Shown here in pieces: positions 1 to 8,539 of a stretch of DNA of 44,172 bases; the first letter of the stretch is position 1; every line of letters begins with the position of its first letter. Made by a program: the position numbers and the translations under genes. The notes beneath the pieces were generated by a model. It saw only the letters and a list, made by a program, of their open reading frames with translations, was not told the origin of the DNA and made no database searches. This DNA is from CBFGTA01 sp965651595 (GTDB taxonomy: Bacteria; Actinomycetota; Actinomycetes; S36-B12; UBA10799): positions 1 to 44,172 of the forward strand of contig CBFGTA010000005.1 in assembly GCA_965651595.1 (NCBI GenBank), read 5' to 3'.

Positions 1-1
1 A

Positions 2-169
2 AACTGGCTCATTCCCGACAACTGGACAGCTACGTCCTCGGTGGCATACGTGATGGTCGTGCCGCTTGTTGCCATTCCCGTGGCGCTGGGTTTCGTCTAT
101 CTTGCCCGCATCCTATGGCTCCGCAGACAGCGGGCCCGCGCCCGAAAACAGTACGAGAACACTTTGTAG
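2..169 (+). CDS. C-terminal fragment of a membrane protein (5' end outside window)
   Basis: An open frame runs from the window edge to a TAG at 167-169 and gives 55 residues. It contains one strongly hydrophobic stretch (roughly residues 14-37 of the fragment) followed by a very basic tail rich in Arg and Lys (RRQRARARKQ), the usual layout of a last transmembrane helix with a cytoplasmic positive end. The product cannot be named from so little. The IS110 element begins somewhere within the next 100 or so bases, so the stop appears to be the native one but this is not certain. Confidence 0.55.
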   Translation, partial: NWLIPDNWTATSSVAYVMVVPLVAIPVALGFVYLARILWLRRQRARARKQYENTL

Positions 170-229
170 GACCCTGAGCGGCGATCGCAAGTGACACCAG
201 ATGGACCTAAGGGCCCTCGGCAGACAGCG

Positions 230-550
230 TTTGGCCTGACCCCTTCTGGTTGGTCCAAGTGGTCTGCCTGTGATTCTGGTTTTGGTTGGCCTGCGGCCGA
301 CTGACAGGGTGGGTGTTGGTCCTCCTCTGCGGTGTGACTCAGGGTCTGTATGGCGTCACTGAAGATTGCCTTGCTGGGGATTTGTCCGTCGCGGGGGTTG
401 GGCCGGCACCGACCCGGCCCACTTCGGTGGCTTGATGAGAAGCCTGCCCAACCTCATGGTTGTGGCCCATCACAGGCGTGCCCCGTTGTGACTGTCATCC
501 AGGCCGGTGCCGGTCGACGACGCCGCCATTAAGAAATGAAGGGACATCGT
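230..550 (+). ncRNA. Candidate IS110 bridge RNA region upstream of the transposase
   Basis: About 380 bases before the transposase hold no convincing gene. In the IS110 group this 5' non-coding region is known to encode a structured bridge RNA that binds the recombinase and pairs with donor and target DNA. Two structures are visible: a perfect 8-bp hairpin with a 7-base loop at 399-421 (arms TGGGCCGG and CCGGCCCA), and at 442-477 an outer GCCTG/CAGGC stem enclosing an AACC-tcat-GGTT hairpin with unpaired strands on both sides, the stem-internal loop-stem shape expected of a guide loop. The exact ends and guide bases are not determined. Confidence 0.45.
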
Positions 551-551
551 T

Positions 552-1613
552 ATGCCCATCGTTGCAGAACAATACGAATTTGTGATCGGCGTGGACACTC
601 ACGCTGCCAGTCACACGATCTCGATCATCGACACGGTCACGGGTCGGGTTGTGGTGCAGGCAAAGTTTCCGTCGTCACCCGCCGGACTGTCTAGGGCTGT
701 TGCCTGGACTATCAGAGAGACCGGTCCGGTTGGTTGCGCATTGGTCGTCGTCGAAGGAATCGGCTCCTACGGTGCCCAACTAGCCCGGTCGTTTTTCTCC
801 GCCGGATTTGAGGTTGCTGAGGCCGGGGCAATGCCGCGCGCGCACGTTAGCAATCCAGGTAAATCCGACGCATTGGACTCAGAGCGGATCGCAAAGTCTG
901 TGCTCGGGATCGACACTTCGCACCTACGGATCCCTCGTGCTGATGGTGTCCGCAATGCGCTGCGGATCCTCGTTGTCGCACGGGAACAGATGACAAGTGA
1001 CAAATCGGCGGCGGTCAACTCGCTGACTGCGCTCGTCCGATCCCAAGGCCTGGGTGTCGATGCTCGTCAACCCCTGACCGTCAGTCAGATACGAGAAATT
1101 GCCTCATGGCGTCGCCGAGCGGGCGACACCATCGACACCAGGATTGCCCGGGAAGAAGCAACCCGACTGGCCCGCAATGTCTTCAGCCTCACCAAGCAGG
1201 CCGCGGCCAACGCCAGACAGCTTGAGTCCCTGGTCCAGCAAAGCGCGCCGGAGCTGCTGGATATGCAGGGAGTCGGGCCAGTCACGGCAGCGATCGTGAT
1301 CATCTCGTGGTCTCATCACGGCCGGGTCCGATCTGAAGCCGCGTTCGCCGCGTTAGCGGGAACGTGCCCGATCCCCGCTTCCTCGGGCAACACCCAACGG
1401 CACCGCCTCAACCGCGGCGGCGACCGCCGACTGAACTGGGCGATTCACACAATCGTCATGGTCCGGATGGGCCGCGACCCTGAAACCAAGGCGTACATCG
1501 CCAGGCGAATGGCAGAAGGCAAAACGAAGAAGGAAGCCATGCGCTGCGCGAAGCGATACCTAACGAGAAACCTTCACCGCATCCTCAAGAACACCCCAGC
1601 ACTAGCAGCTTGA
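552..1613 (+). CDS. IS110-family DEDD transposase (RNA-guided recombinase family)
   Basis: The 353-residue protein has the two domains of IS110 transposases. The N-terminal RuvC-like DEDD domain shows its first acidic residue in GVDTHAASH (about residue 15), a second in VVVEGIGSYG (about 69) and the last pair in KSDALDSERIA (about 105-109). The C-terminal Tnp_20 domain (about 235-345) contains the helix-hairpin-helix-like MQGVGPVTAA and the conserved serine region ASSGNTQRHRLNRGG. Length is typical for the family and the frame is intact, so the element may be active. Start: ATG at 552 after GAAGGGACATCGTT, with GAAGGGA as ribosome-binding site. No partner genes are expected; such elements encode only the recombinase and an RNA. 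Confidence 0.93.
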   Translation: MPIVAEQYEFVIGVDTHAASHTISIIDTVTGRVVVQAKFPSSPAGLSRAVAWTIRETGPVGCALVVVEGIGSYGAQLARSFFSAGFEVAEAGAMPRAHVSNPGKSDALDSERIAKSVLGIDTSHLRIPRADGVRNALRILVVAREQMTSDKSAAVNSLTALVRSQGLGVDARQPLTVSQIREIASWRRRAGDTIDTRIAREEATRLARNVFSLTKQAAANARQLESLVQQSAPELLDMQGVGPVTAAIVIISWSHHGRVRSEAAFAALAGTCPIPASSGNTQRHRLNRGGDRRLNWAIHTIVMVRMGRDPETKAYIARRMAEGKTKKEAMRCAKRYLTRNLHRILKNTPALAA

Positions 1614-2108
1614 CAAAAATAGAAGCATCCCCGGAATGTTGCCCAGGCGTGTGAGAGTTGGGGCATAGTGATCGAGGAGGTTGTCCTCGATCGATTCCAC
1701 CCGAGCGCTCAATGTGGCGAAGTTTTCGACGGTTTCTCGCGACCGTCGATCGGCATCAAGCTGGGCCTGCTCACTCCGGCGTTGGAATGCGGCTTGGCTC
1801 TGCGCGGCCTTCTTTGCCTTCTTCTCTTGGTCGGCAGTTTCCTTGCGGCGAATATTGGCGATCTTCTTTTCCAGGTCTGCGAGCTGCCCTTCGCGCTTCG
1901 CGAGCGAGCTCTCCGCTGACGTGCGATCCATCTCGGAGCGCTCGATATCCATGGTGAGTTGCTTTGCTCGCGTCGGGCTCGTCCTACGGTTGAGATCCGA
2001 GCGCTTGCGCGCGGCCTTGCTCGTAGCGTCGGCGATCTTCTTGCGGTCTTTCACCGCGGCGTCGCGCTCGCGCTCAAGATCGCGTTGATAGCTGGATTGG
2101 AAGCTCAT
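1602..2108 (-). pseudogene. Coiled-coil protein truncated at its 3' end by the IS110 element
   Basis: The frame starts with ATG at 2108 and gives 168 residues, almost entirely charged alpha-helix: Lys, Arg, Glu, Ala and Gln dominate from residue 8 to 145, indicating a long coiled coil. It ends in a TAG at 1602-1604 that lies inside the transposase gene, so about nine terminal residues (LLFLSSC and neighbours) are encoded by the insertion sequence. About 159 residues are native. No continuation of the frame exists on the other side of the element: all three minus frames there carry stops. Lysine-rich coiled-coil leaders like this are seen, from memory, at the N-terminus of some bacterial immune effectors (for example TIR proteins), but the effector part is missing, so the original function cannot be assigned. 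Confidence 0.6.
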
Positions 2109-2594
2109 CCCCCATAGTGCAGCAACTCTCAGACATTGAACCGGAAGGACCTGCGGCTGGGCCTCCGCAATCGCCCCCCCGAACTCTCGCCCGCAAATAC
2201 CGGCCTCTCAGGCGGCAACGACCAGGACGAGCCCACCAACGGATGCGCTGCGAGGTCACGCCTGTCACGCTCGGCGGGTCACAGAAGGTTCCGGTGCTGG
2301 GCTACCGCTTCGAGACACGATCTTGTGGGTGTTGTTTGCGAAGGGTCCGGGGTCGTCAGAGGGTGTCCTGTTGGATTCGGTTTTCTCAAATCGGCCAATA
2401 GTTTTCCGAGACGCGAGTTGATCTTTGATTCGAAAGCTCCGAAGCGCCAGCAAACAAGGCGCAAATTGAGTTACGGACAGCCGCCCACCCGCGCGCCATG
2501 GTGACGCTGAACAGGAGCCTACCGGCTGGCCTGCAGAACTGTCTTGATTGCCCCGTGTTGGAAGTGTAGCTAGTGCACCAGCCTGGGCGCCAGG
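2109..2594. other. Gene-poor stretch between truncated coiled-coil gene and secreted-protein gene
   Basis: About 490 bases contain only short overlapping frames on both strands with no ribosome-binding site, no recognisable motif and poor codon bias. I see no tRNA and no clear insertion-sequence end. A small perfect hairpin, CCTGG-gcg-CCAGG at 2582-2594, sits just past the stop of the minus-strand gene at 2595 and could help end that transcript, but it has no T-tract. The stretch may be decayed DNA associated with the mobile element. Confidence 0.5.
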
Positions 2595-3368
2595 TCAGAA
2601 TTTCGCGAGGCGCTGAGCCACTCGTCCTACTTCGGCTTTGGTCCAGGCGCGGCGCTTCTTATTGATGCCGATCTTGGTGTCACTGAGGGAAATCCGCGCG
2701 AACTCGACTCGCACGACAGCCGAGCCCACTCGACGGTACGCGGCGAATTGGTCTCCGATGATCGAGATGTCGATTGGCCCGGACACCGACAGGCTCACAT
2801 CGGAAAACAGCGTGAAGCCGCGGGCACCAAATAGCTTCTTGGTGGACCGGGACTTCTGAGTGACTGTCCCGCTCGCGGTCGTTCCGTCCTCGCTCAGGTT
2901 GAATGGTACGGTCCCGACACAGCGCTTCTTGACCACGTGCCGCATCTGCTTCCAAGCGGCCTGGGCGTGCCGGGGTGTTCCGTAGTTGTAGATCGTGTTC
3001 GAGGCCGTCGAGATCGTTCCTTCGAGGTCGCTGGCAGCAAGCTGAATCTCAGCCAGGGCCGAATTCACCGGCTTCCGCCCGCGAATGTCGTCTCCGTTGC
3101 GCGAAATGCACAGGTCAGGGCCGAGCGTCTCTGACGAGGGGAAGAAGGACGTTTCGCGCTGAAGTTTTTGCCCTGCGAAACGGACGGATCGAGGAACGTC
3201 AGACTTGCGCATGAGCGCCGACTGCATTTCAGATCGCGTGAGGTGCGTGGCGATGGCCCCGCTGCCGGCGTGGGCTGGAACGCTCGTTCCAACTAAGGCA
3301 CCAGCCGCCATGACGGCCGCCAATCACGATCCGGCCAAGAATGATCGTGTCCTGTTACGTCGCGGCAT
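2595..3368 (-). CDS. Secreted protein with an in-frame TGA inside its signal peptide
   Basis: The best start is ATG at 3368: it follows GAGGAG by six bases and opens a typical signal peptide n-region, MPRRNRTRSFLAGS. Codon 15 (3324-3326) is TGA; the frame then continues with a normal hydrophobic core and an AHA-type cleavage site (LAAVMAAGALVGTSVPAHA). The remaining mature region of about 220 residues is open to the TGA stop at 2595. It has two cysteines (LCIS, KRCVG) and a mixed alpha/beta pattern resembling PknH-type extracellular sensor domains, a weak similarity only. Either the gene is inactivated by one base change, or there is a sequence error, or it restarts at TTG 3323 or ATG 3311, neither with a good ribosome site. 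Recoding is unlikely because neighbouring genes use TGA as stop. Confidence 0.65.
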
Positions 3369-3472
3369 CAGAGGCTCCTCGCAGGCCCGAGCGTCTCGGG
3401 CACTCATGTATAGGTGGGCTCAGACTAGGGGCTGCAGCCACCCGATGCCAACGGATGACGGGGCGCGATGGC

Positions 3473-3778
3473 CTATTCCGGGAAGTCGGGCCCCGATCCA
3501 GCGGCAGAGGTTTGCTCACGTTCCCACGCCGTTAGTTGCTGCTCGAGTGCCTTCATCATCTCGAAGATCTGCCGCGGAGGTATCCGTACTCGGGCCACGA
3601 TCTGACTCTTGGTAATGGCCACTGGCTGCCCGTCGGGGTCCTCGCCCATCTCCGGAGGCCCGGCAAACGCCAAGAAGTCGAAAGTGAAGGTGTCAGCCGT
3701 GTGCCAGATGCTCACGAAGTCCGCGTGCTGGCCACCCACCATCTCCTCAGGAAGGTCAATCTCATGCATTTCATTCAT
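3473..3778 (-). CDS. DUF3467 family protein
   Basis: A 101-residue protein matching the small DUF3467 family in length and pattern: an N-terminal beta-rich part with the characteristic VSIWHTADTFTFDFLAF segment (residues 23-39), then ARVRIPPRQIFEMMKALEQQL (about 61-81), which closes the domain with a helix. The molecular role of the family is unknown; members are soluble and found across bacteria and archaea. The gene is probably transcribed alone. There is no ribosome-binding site; instead TAGTGT lies exactly six bases before the ATG, so the message is probably leaderless. Confidence 0.8.
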   Translation of the reverse strand: MNEMHEIDLPEEMVGGQHADFVSIWHTADTFTFDFLAFAGPPEMGEDPDGQPVAITKSQIVARVRIPPRQIFEMMKALEQQLTAWEREQTSAAGSGPDFPE

Positions 3779-3983
3779 TCGGCAACACTACTCAGCCAGC
3801 ACTTGGCTTCTGCGCCTCGACAATGCGTGTTGCGTAGAACGGATTGCCACACCACTCGTCGAACCCGCGCTGTGAACTGTGACGTCATTGAGGCCGAGCG
3901 CTCTCCGGTCGGCATCATATTGGCAAAAATACCGAATGTCGGCAACGGATAGTGGTGCTCGTCGTACGCATCCGATCTGGGTC

Positions 3984-5372
3984 TTAGGAGGTTGAGGCGT
4001 TTCCGTTGAGGAAGGCCTGGATGGACAAGGCGAGCAGTTCCGTGTCGCTCCAGTCGTGATCGTCGCTGGATACGCACAGGTGGAGATTGCCGTTCAGCGA
4101 CGTGATGGCAACTCCGTAACGCATGGGCTTGCCGATCGGCAGGATCGGGTACTGCGCAGCGATGGGCTGGCCCAACACATACAGCGGAATCTGCGGACCA
4201 GGAACATTCGTGATGCACGTGTCTCCCGCGAATTGCAGCAGTGAATCCGATGGTTCGGCTGAGACGGCCTGTTGTAGTCCGTAGGGCACCACCCGGCTGG
4301 CAAGATCGGCCAGCGAGTCAGCCAAGAGCGGCGTGAGGCTGTGCTTGCCCACCGATGTTTGCTCGCCCACGGCTTGGATCAGGGCCGCCGGTTCGGTGAT
4401 GCCCAAGGGAAGTCCGATTGGCAGGATGCTGGCTTGGTTGTTGGGGGTTGGGTCGCGGGGGTCGCGCATGCTGACGGGCATCATGCACCGTGCCACGCGG
4501 TCGACCGGATCGACTCCCTGCTTGGTTAGCAGCCGGGTGAACCCGTAGGCGACGGCAGCCAAAATGACGTCATTGACTGTCGCGCCGTACTGCTTGCCGG
4601 CGGCCTTGACGGCCGAAAGGTCGGCGTCGAGGCTCACCCACGATCGGCCACTCGTCACGTCGCCAGCTAGGCCGCTGGCCTTCGAGGGCACGAATCCGGC
4701 CACGGATCGGGCTGTATCGGGCACCCGTTCGGCGAACGAGCGCACCGTCTTCCATGCTTGGTCGAGTTCGTTCCTGAGATCAGATCGATCATCGGCTGCA
4801 GCATCGGCGGTATCGCGATCGTCGAGAGCAGCATGCGCTTGGGCGAGGAGATAGTCAGTGAGGCTGACCCCTCCGGCGGGCTCGGTGTCGAGAAAGCGCC
4901 CCATCAACATCGAAGTGCCCTGGCCATCAGTCACGGCATGGTGGTTGCGCCACACCAGACCCCAATGCCCGTCGACAGCGTCGGGTACGAGGTGAAGGTC
5001 CCACAATGGTCGCGAGCGGTCCATCGGCTTCTCCATGATCGACGCCACTAGGCCGTCGAAACCATTGGGGTCATCGCCAACCTTCACTTCGTGGACGTGA
5101 TCTGTCAGCACGACGTCCGCTGGCACCCACTTGGGTCGGCTGAGCCGAGGCAGCGATGATTCCTCGAGCCGCGTAAACAGCCGTTCGGCTTGGTCACGCC
5201 GACTTTCGATGAGGTTGCAGACTTGGTCGACCGTGGGGCATTTTCCCCCGACCAGAAGGGCGGCACCAATCGCTAATGCCGGGCCGCCAGGCTCTTCGAG
5301 TTGTAGGTAGGAAGCTTCAATAACGCTGATCCGGCTCACGGGGCCCTTTCGGTCGGCAGGGTGGTTCTTCAT
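3984..5372 (-). CDS. Wax ester synthase / diacylglycerol acyltransferase (WS/DGAT)
   Basis: The 462-residue protein carries the acyltransferase active-site motif HHAVTDG at residues 144-150 (family pattern HHxxxDG) and the PLWDLHLV segment just before it (122-129). The C-terminal half shows the DUF1298-type NVPGPQIPLYVLG segment (about 400-412). The family transfers fatty acyl groups from acyl-CoA to diacylglycerol or fatty alcohols, making storage triacylglycerol or wax esters at the membrane surface. Length is typical. I chose ATG 5372 because MKNHPADRKGPVSRISVIEASYLQ leads straight into the conserved domain; a TTG further upstream at 5414 adds 14 unconserved residues. The gene is divergent from dcd with 77 bases between them. 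Confidence 0.9.
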   Translation of the reverse strand: MKNHPADRKGPVSRISVIEASYLQLEEPGGPALAIGAALLVGGKCPTVDQVCNLIESRRDQAERLFTRLEESSLPRLSRPKWVPADVVLTDHVHEVKVGDDPNGFDGLVASIMEKPMDRSRPLWDLHLVPDAVDGHWGLVWRNHHAVTDGQGTSMLMGRFLDTEPAGGVSLTDYLLAQAHAALDDRDTADAAADDRSDLRNELDQAWKTVRSFAERVPDTARSVAGFVPSKASGLAGDVTSGRSWVSLDADLSAVKAAGKQYGATVNDVILAAVAYGFTRLLTKQGVDPVDRVARCMMPVSMRDPRDPTPNNQASILPIGLPLGITEPAALIQAVGEQTSVGKHSLTPLLADSLADLASRVVPYGLQQAVSAEPSDSLLQFAGDTCITNVPGPQIPLYVLGQPIAAQYPILPIGKPMRYGVAITSLNGNLHLCVSSDDHDWSDTELLALSIQAFLNGNASTS

Positions 5373-5449
5373 TGTTGTCGCTCGGGGCCACCGATCGCAA
5401 CTGCGTGTTAGCAACCGTGGCCCCGAGGTGTAGGCGCTACGCTCGGGCC

Positions 5450-6013
5450 ATGATTTTGTCGGACGGAACTATCCGTGCATTCCTCGATCAAGGGCGACTC
5501 GAGATCAGCCCCATCGAGCCCGAACAAGTCCAGCCGGCGAGCGTCGACGTTCGGCTTGGCGCCGAGTTTCTGGTGTTCCGCAACCACACGTGCGAGGTGA
5601 TCGATCCGTACGAACGGCCTTCCGATTTGATGGAGAAAGTGTCAGTTCCCGCTGGCGGATTCTTCGTTCTGCATCCGGGCGAGTTCGTGCTCGGCACCAC
5701 TCATGAGATTGTCGGCCTGCCCGACGATCTTGTGGCGCGGGTCGAGGGCAAGTCGTCACTGGGTCGGCTCGGTCTGTTGATTCACGCCACGGCTGGCTTC
5801 GTGGACCCCGGATTCCGCGGTCAGGTCACTCTGGAACTGAGCAACGTCGCGACCCTGCCGATCAAGCTGTGGCCGGGCATGCGAATCGGCCAGTTGTCGT
5901 TCCAACAGATCGATAAGGCTGTCGAGCGCCCCTACGGTGATCCGCGGCTCGGGTCCAAGTACATGAACCAGCAAGGCCCGGTTGCCAGCCAGTACGAACT
6001 CAACGAGCGCTAG
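5450..6013 (+). CDS. dcd: dCTP deaminase, probably bifunctional (dUMP-forming)
   Basis: The 187-residue protein has the trimeric dUTPase/dCTP-deaminase fold signatures: VQPASVDVRLG (27-37), the phosphate-binding EGKSSLGRLGL (99-109), and FVDPGFRGQVTLELSN (117-132), where Glu129 corresponds to the catalytic glutamate. The YMNQQG C-terminal segment (171-176) closes over the nucleotide. In Mycobacterium the homologue converts dCTP directly to dUMP, supplying thymidylate synthesis; the same is likely here but is not provable from the motif alone. The start is ATG 5450, preceded at exactly six bases by TACGCT and by no ribosome site, so the mRNA is likely leaderless. Its stop directly abuts that of the convergent Fe-S gene. 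Confidence 0.95.
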   Translation: MILSDGTIRAFLDQGRLEISPIEPEQVQPASVDVRLGAEFLVFRNHTCEVIDPYERPSDLMEKVSVPAGGFFVLHPGEFVLGTTHEIVGLPDDLVARVEGKSSLGRLGLLIHATAGFVDPGFRGQVTLELSNVATLPIKLWPGMRIGQLSFQQIDKAVERPYGDPRLGSKYMNQQGPVASQYELNER

Positions 6014-8293
6014 CTATTCGGCGCGTTGGCGCCAGGATCCTCCGCCGTGGCCGTGTGAACCGTCGGCCGAGTCGCCTGCTGGCTTGACGGACTCGAGTAG
6101 CAGCGCGGCGACGTCGAGTACCTCGACGGACTCCTTCGCCGTGCCCTCCTGCTTGCGCTGGGTCGTGCCGTCATTGAGCATCACATTGCAGAACGGGCAC
6201 CCCACCGCGATTCGGTCAGCGCCAGTGCCGAGGGCCTCGTCGGTCCGGTTCAGGTTGACGCGACTGCCGAGAGTCTCTTCCATCCACATGCGCGCACCAC
6301 CTGCCCCACAGCAGAAGGACTTCTCCACACTACGTTCCATCTCCAACAAAGTGACGCCGGGCACTGAAGCAACCAGTTCGCGCGGCGGGACGTAGACCTT
6401 GTTGTGGCGACCCAGATAGCACGGGTCGTGGTACACGACTCGGTCGTCAATCGGCGTGACCGGAACGAGTTTGCCGTCTTGTTGCAGCTGAGCCAGAAGT
6501 TGGGTGTGGTGAACGACTTCGTAGTCTCCGCCGAGCTCCGGGTATTCCCGCCCGATGGTGTTGAGGCAGTGGGGGCACGTGACGACGATCTTCTTAGCTT
6601 TGATCTCGTTGAGAACTTCGACGTTCTGCATACCTTGCATCTGGAACAGGAACTCGTTGCCAGCTCGGCGGGCAGGATCTCCGGTGCAGGTTTCACCTTC
6701 CCCGAGGACCATGTACTCGACTCCGGCAATGTGCAGAAGTTCAGCCACGGCCTTCGTGGTGCGCTTGGCGCGATCCTCGTAGGCGCCGGCGCAACCCACC
6801 CAGAACAGGTACTCGACGTCGTCGGGAATGACATCTTCCCCGTCCATCCCGAACACCCGCACGTCGAAGTCAACCTCTTCGATCCAGGCGTTGCGGGTGG
6901 AGGCATTCATGCCCCACGGATTGCCCTTCTGCTCCACGTTCTTGAACAGGCCAGCCAGTTCGCTGGGGAAGTCAGATTCGATCATGACCATGTTGCGGCG
7001 CATCGCGGTGAAGTGGTCAATGTGTTCGATGTCAACGGGGCACTGCTGCACGCAGGCACCACACGTCGTGCACGACCACAAGGCGTCTTCGTCGATGACC
7101 GGACCCTCATGCGAGCGGTGTCCGGCGGAGTCGTAGCCGTCTGTGGCGCGGCGCTCATCGAAGTCGCGCGGGCCGACTAGTGGTCGCTCCACCTCGGCCC
7201 GCACCGACTCGCCTACCTTCGCGAGCACTTCCTCGTTGCGTTCGCCCATGGCGTCGCGTTGGCCCTTCGCGGCCGTGGCTAACAAGTACGGAGCAGACGC
7301 GAACAAGTGGTCACGCAGGTCCATGATCATGAGCTTGGGGCTGAGGGGTTTCTCTGTGTTCCAGGCAGGACACTGCGACTGGCATCGCCCGCATTCGGTG
7401 CAGGTGGCCAGGTCGAGCATGTTCTTCCAAGTGAAGTCTTCGATTCGTGCGGCACCGAATAGGGCGTCGTCGGCTGGATCTTCGAAGTCAACCTTCTCGG
7501 TGCCTGAGTACAGCGGCAGGAGAGGGCCAAGGGCGTTGGGCCGGCGCGAGAACATGACGTTGAGCGGCGCCACGAAAATGTGCAGGTGCTTGGAATGCAG
7601 GACGATGAGCAAGAAGATCAAGATGACACTGACGTGAGCGATGACGGCGATGGCTTCGATCCACTGGTTAACGCCGACTCCCAGGGGGGCGAGCAGGCTG
7701 CCCACCCAGTTGGACGCGAAGCTGCCCTCCTTCGGCCCGTACACGACAGCGTTAGCACCCCGGTACAACAACAGCGTCCACACGACGTTGAAGATCATGA
7801 ACAGCACGACCCAGGCGGCACCGGTGTGGGAACCGAAGAACCGTGAGTAGCGCCCCTGCTTGGCCGGGTTGTTGAACAGGCGGATGATCCCGAACAAGAC
7901 GATGCCGACGAGGACCAAGATGGCGAACAAGTCGGTGAGAAAACGAATGATCGGCCACATGCCGATGATCGGGAATGTGAAGTTGGGCGAGAAGATTTCA
8001 CCGAAAGCTTCCACGACGGTGATGCCGAGGACGACGAACCCCCAGAAGGCGAAGACGTGGGCAATGCCCGGGATCGTCCAAGCCAGCAGCTTTTTCTGAC
8101 CGAAAACCTCCACCGACTGGGTCTCGACGATGGTTGCTGCTGCGGGAGACTCAGGTCGACCGACTGTGGGCTGTCCTGAGCGGATCAAGCGGTACAGCAC
8201 TGACGCCCGGCGGGCCGCTAGCGCCAGACAAACCACCGTGATCGCTGATCCGAGCACGATCCGAACGATCGTTAGTGCACTGTCGTGTTCCAC
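6014..8293 (-). CDS. Membrane-bound (Fe-S) oxidoreductase, heterodisulfide reductase-like (Rv0338c type)
   Basis: A 759-residue fusion protein. Residues 1-250 form about five membrane helices of the nitrate-reductase-gamma type, presumably for quinone or haem contact. Two 4Fe-4S ferredoxin motifs follow: CTECGRCQSQCP (298-309) and CTTCGACVQQCP (about 405-416). The C-terminal third has two CCG cysteine-rich domains, seen as VGCAGAYEDR with CPHCLN, and DPCYLGRHN with FCCGAGG and GCPFCNV, as in HdrB/GlpC proteins. It should pass electrons between a cytoplasmic donor and the membrane quinone pool; the partner is unknown. Start GTG 8293 is preferred to the longer frame because GAGAGGA lies six bases upstream. 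The gene is divergent from dnaK and converges on dcd. Confidence 0.9.
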   Translation of the reverse strand: MEHDSALTIVRIVLGSAITVVCLALAARRASVLYRLIRSGQPTVGRPESPAAATIVETQSVEVFGQKKLLAWTIPGIAHVFAFWGFVVLGITVVEAFGEIFSPNFTFPIIGMWPIIRFLTDLFAILVLVGIVLFGIIRLFNNPAKQGRYSRFFGSHTGAAWVVLFMIFNVVWTLLLYRGANAVVYGPKEGSFASNWVGSLLAPLGVGVNQWIEAIAVIAHVSVILIFLLIVLHSKHLHIFVAPLNVMFSRRPNALGPLLPLYSGTEKVDFEDPADDALFGAARIEDFTWKNMLDLATCTECGRCQSQCPAWNTEKPLSPKLMIMDLRDHLFASAPYLLATAAKGQRDAMGERNEEVLAKVGESVRAEVERPLVGPRDFDERRATDGYDSAGHRSHEGPVIDEDALWSCTTCGACVQQCPVDIEHIDHFTAMRRNMVMIESDFPSELAGLFKNVEQKGNPWGMNASTRNAWIEEVDFDVRVFGMDGEDVIPDDVEYLFWVGCAGAYEDRAKRTTKAVAELLHIAGVEYMVLGEGETCTGDPARRAGNEFLFQMQGMQNVEVLNEIKAKKIVVTCPHCLNTIGREYPELGGDYEVVHHTQLLAQLQQDGKLVPVTPIDDRVVYHDPCYLGRHNKVYVPPRELVASVPGVTLLEMERSVEKSFCCGAGGARMWMEETLGSRVNLNRTDEALGTGADRIAVGCPFCNVMLNDGTTQRKQEGTAKESVEVLDVAALLLESVKPAGDSADGSHGHGGGSWRQRAE

Positions 8294-8473
8294 GGCAGGT
8301 CCTCTCGTTGGGAATGGGCACCATGCCTGCCCCGATACTCCGTGCGCCTCGCACACACCTTTGGGCAGGATACGGGCTTCACCCTTGTCGTGGTGGAGAT
8401 GCCCCTCCGATCAAGAGACTGCCGTCACGCGAGGAGACCTCCCGGAAGCCTGCCGCGGGAAGCGCGAATGAAT

Positions 8474-8494
8474 CTTGAGTCATAGTGACTCAAC
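8474..8494. promoter_or_regulatory. HAIR operator (HspR-binding inverted repeat)
   Basis: CTTGAGT-catagtg-ACTCAAC matches the actinobacterial HAIR consensus CTTGAGT-N7-ACTCAAG at 13 of 14 positions. It ends 16 bases before the -35 box of the dnaK promoter. The repressor HspR is encoded four genes downstream in the same operon, so this is the expected autoregulatory loop in which free DnaK acts as co-repressor. Confidence 0.93.
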
Positions 8495-8510
8495 TTTCAT
8501 GCAATCCACC

Positions 8511-8539
8511 TTGACAGGATCTCTCACGACACCCATACT
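8511..8539 (+). promoter_or_regulatory. dnaK operon promoter (-35 TTGACA, -10 CATACT)
   Basis: A perfect -35 TTGACA at 8511-8516 is followed after exactly 17 bases by CATACT at 8534-8539 (four of six matches to TATAAT). It is the best vegetative-type promoter in the window and lies just downstream of the HAIR element, consistent with a housekeeping sigma promoter controlled by repression. Confidence 0.85.

Larger units (their letters stand above)
175..1630 (+). mobile_element. IS110-family insertion sequence (left boundary approximate)
   Basis: The element consists of a long non-coding leader, one DEDD transposase gene and a very short right end. The right end is placed near 1630 because the bases just after the transposase stop read TTGACAAAAATAGAAGCATC, which resembles the right end of many actinobacterial IS110 elements (from memory), and because the reading frame of the neighbouring minus-strand gene is broken at that point. 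The left end cannot be fixed by eye: IS110 elements lack long terminal inverted repeats and usually make no clear target duplication. It should lie between the stop codon at 169 and about 300. Confidence 0.7.

Noticed and set aside
350..532. 60-codon plus-strand ORF upstream of the transposase
   Set aside because: Lies in the IS110 leader, overlaps both predicted RNA hairpins, has no ribosome site and an arginine/proline-rich translation typical of a chance frame.
2117..2504. Overlapping ORFs of 60-122 codons between the coiled-coil gene and the secreted-protein gene
   Set aside because: No ribosome sites, no motifs and inconsistent codon use; several frames overlap each other on both strands.
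3324..3326. TGA recoded as tryptophan
   Set aside because: Many genes here (mrpA, clpB, pyrE, transposase) end in TGA, so a reassigned code is not credible, and no selenocysteine element is visible.
6404..7180. 258-codon plus-strand ORF opposite the Fe-S reductase
   Set aside because: The minus strand carries the cysteine motifs of a complete reductase; the plus frame has no motif or ribosome site.
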